The notes under the pieces are model-generated. The model saw nothing but the letters and a program-made list of their open reading frames with translations, was not told the origin of the DNA and ran no database searches. Shown here piece after piece: positions 49,104 to 50,467 of a stretch of DNA of 50,467 bases. The translations under genes and the position numbers were made by a program. The stretch's first letter is position 1, and each line of letters begins with the position of its first letter. Source of the DNA: Mycolicibacterium agri (GTDB lineage: Bacteria > Actinomycetota > Actinomycetes > Mycobacteriales > Mycobacteriaceae). The stretch spans positions 1 to 50,467 of the forward strand of contig NZ_PDCP01000044.1 of assembly GCF_002553505.1 (NCBI RefSeq), in the 5' to 3' direction.

Positions 49104-50342
49104 ATGCTCGAATGGTCTGATGTCGACCTCGCCGTACGCGACGCGGTCCGCGACTTCGTCGACAAGGAGGTCCGCCCGCACGTCGACGCGCTGGAAAGCG
49201 GTGAGATGGCGCCCTACCCCATCATCCGCAAGCTGTTCACGACGTTCGGCATCGACAAGATGGCCCTCGAGTCGCTGGAGAAGCGCCTGGCGCGGATGCG
49301 AGAGGGCGGCGAGAAACCGGCAGGCGGCGGTTCGGGCGGCATGTTCGGCGGCGACGCCGCCCAGGCGAGCATGGGCTTCGTCGTGGTCAGCGAACTGTGC
49401 CGGGTGTGCATGGGCGTGGTCACCGGGATGGGCGTCAGCCTCGGCCTGACGGTGCCGACCATCGCCAGCCGCGGCACGCTCGCGCAGCAGGAACGGTGGC
49501 TGCCGGGGCTGGTCACCTACGAGAAGGTCGGCGCGTGGGCGATCACCGAACCGGACTCCGGCTCCGATGCTTTCGGCGGCATGAAGTCATACGTCGTGCG
49601 CGACGGCGACGACTACATCCTCAACGGGCAGAAGACGTTCATCACCAACGGGCCGGACGCCGACGTCGTCGTCGTGTACGCCAAGCTCGACGAGGGCGAC
49701 GACACTCCCAAGCGCGACCGCAAGGTGCTGACGTTCGTGCTCGATCGCGGCATGGAGGGTTTCGTCCAGTCAAAGCCGTTCCGCAAGATGGGGATTCACA
49801 GTTCCCGCACCGGCGAGCTGTTCTTCAACAATGTCAGGCTCGGCCGAGACCGACTGCTCGGCGAAACCGAGGACAGTGCGGCGGGCGACGGGCGCGAATC
49901 GGCGCGGTCGAACTTCTCGACCGAGCGCATCGGGGTAGCGGCGATGGCGCTCGGCGTGATCGAGGAATGCCTCAAGCTCAGCGTCGACTATGCGAAGAAC
50001 CGCAAGCTGTGGGGCCAGGAGATCGCCCAATTTCAATTGATTCAGCTCAAGCTGGCCAACATGGAAGTGGCCCGAATGAACGTGCGCAACATGCTGTTCC
50101 GCGTCATCGAGGCCGCGCAGACGGGCACCCCGATCTCATTGGCCGAGGCGTCGGCGATCAAGTGGTACTGCTCGCAGGCGGCCACCGATGTCGCGATGGA
50201 TGCCGTGCAGTTGTTCGGCGGCAACGGCTACATGACCGAATACCGTGTCGAGCAGTTGGCCCGCGACGCCAAATCGCTGATGATCTATGCCGGCAGCAAC
50301 GAGGTGCAGATCACCCACGTGGCCAAGGGCCTCTTGAGCTGA
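49104..50342 (+). CDS. acyl-CoA dehydrogenase
   Basis: FAD-dependent beta-oxidation-type dehydrogenase, 412 residues. Family motifs: WAITEPDSGSDAFGG (145-159), NGQKTFITNG (174-183), FGGNGYMTEY (371-380). The usual IYEGT..IQ end motif reads IYAGSNEVQ (394-402), so the glutamate of short- and medium-chain enzymes is Ala396; Glu274 in FSTERIGVAAM may be the base instead, as in isovaleryl- and long-chain enzymes. A Gly/Lys-rich insertion (KPAGGGSGGMFGGDAAQ, 71-87) is unusual. Start ATG behind TAAGCT. Physiological substrate unknown. Confidence 0.93.
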   Translation: MLEWSDVDLAVRDAVRDFVDKEVRPHVDALESGEMAPYPIIRKLFTTFGIDKMALESLEKRLARMREGGEKPAGGGSGGMFGGDAAQASMGFVVVSELCRVCMGVVTGMGVSLGLTVPTIASRGTLAQQERWLPGLVTYEKVGAWAITEPDSGSDAFGGMKSYVVRDGDDYILNGQKTFITNGPDADVVVVYAKLDEGDDTPKRDRKVLTFVLDRGMEGFVQSKPFRKMGIHSSRTGELFFNNVRLGRDRLLGETEDSAAGDGRESARSNFSTERIGVAAMALGVIEECLKLSVDYAKNRKLWGQEIAQFQLIQLKLANMEVARMNVRNMLFRVIEAAQTGTPISLAEASAIKWYCSQAATDVAMDAVQLFGGNGYMTEYRVEQLARDAKSLMIYAGSNEVQITHVAKGLLS

Positions 50343-50378
50343 CGACTCACTTTTTCAGCGTGAGCAGACGCAAAAGTC

Positions 50379-50395
50379 CGCCCTGTCCTGGGGCG
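50379..50395 (+). terminator. possible weak terminator after the acyl-CoA dehydrogenase
   Basis: CGCCC and GGGCG (seven-base loop) form a 5-bp all-GC stem, followed by ATTTCT. A second short inverted repeat CTCAC/GTGAG lies just after the stop codon (50346-50364). Neither has a full T-tract, as is common in mycobacteria. Confidence 0.3.
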
Positions 50396-50438
50396 ATTTC
50401 TGGGGGTGATTGCAACAGCCACCTTGTTGGAGGTTGTT

Positions 50439-50467
50439 GTGTATCTGAAGGCTTATCCCTGGATTAT
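50439..50467 (+). CDS. possible start of a gene cut by the right edge
   Basis: A GTG at 50439 is preceded by GGAGG five bases upstream and opens a frame reading M-Y-L-K-A-Y-P-W-I to the end of the window. The surrounding bases are less GC-rich than the rest. Nine codons are too few to name a family; an insertion-sequence transposase is conceivable but unsupported. Confidence 0.3.

Noticed and set aside
1..50467. CRISPR array, tRNA genes, complete insertion sequences or prophage
   Set aside because: No regularly spaced repeats, cloverleaf-type sequences, transposase or integrase frames were seen in the window.

Overview
The window is high-GC chromosomal DNA of a fast-growing mycobacterium (Mycolicibacterium / M. 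smegmatis type). Three things support this. Gene content and order match M. tuberculosis blocks Rv1683-Rv1689 (acyl-CoA synthetase/hydrolase fusion, Trm112-like, TetR, ABC permease, ABC ATPase, mpg, tyrS), Rv1652-Rv1659 (argCJBDFRGH), Rv1645c-Rv1650 (DUF2236, adenylate cyclase, membrane protein, pheS, pheT) and Rv0081-Rv0087 (hyc-like operon); these Rv assignments are from memory of family and order, not from a search. At the left edge an rRNA leader with a single promoter follows tyrS, the position of the second rRNA operon (rrnB) known from fast growers. Many genes start with GTG, and several lie 6-7 nt behind a TANNNT box, the mycobacterial leaderless pattern.

Layout: 1-320 rRNA leader and promoter, reading left out of the window. 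321-2264 tyrS and mpg (minus). 2286-4461 a drug-type ABC ATPase, permease and TetR regulator (plus), with a perfect palindrome over the ATPase start. 4458-9730 a secreted Ala/Thr/Ser/Pro-rich protein, Trm112-like protein, small secreted protein and a 999-residue hydrolase/acyl-CoA-synthetase fusion (minus). 9805-11553 an ABC-F protein. 11650-19016 an ArsR-family regulator and a six-gene membrane respiratory complex related to formate hydrogenlyase/hydrogenase-4, whose large subunit has lost the NiFe cysteines. 19045-22034 an unassigned membrane module: a polytopic protein convergent with three coupled, membrane-anchored extracytoplasmic proteins. 22053-30469 the arginine biosynthesis operon argC-J-B-D-F-R-G-H (minus), largely joined by 4-nt ATGA/GTGA overlaps, with helically phased TGCA motifs upstream of argC.

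30523-42561 is an accessory catabolic island inserted between argC and pheT: an IclR regulator, divergent from two class III CoA-transferases, a crotonase, a hotdog thioesterase, a tripartite tricarboxylate transporter (TctC, TctB, TctA), an AbrB-like membrane protein, an L-2-hydroxyglutarate-oxidase-like flavoenzyme, a DapA-like lyase, an atypical SDR and an FAH-family hydrolase. It looks like an uptake and degradation route for an unknown (hydroxy)dicarboxylate or branched acid. Its tctA carries an in-frame amber codon, and both the crotonase and the SDR lack the standard catalytic residues, so the chemistry is probably non-standard. 42564-47851 holds pheT, pheS, a polytopic membrane protein and a class III adenylate cyclase (minus); 48006-50342 a DUF2236 oxygenase-like protein and an acyl-CoA dehydrogenase (plus). 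The last 125 bases hold a weak terminator and the start of a possible further gene.

No tRNA, CRISPR array, complete insertion sequence or prophage was seen. The candidates most worth following as new biology are the 30.5-42.6 kb catabolic island and the 19.0-22.0 kb membrane module.
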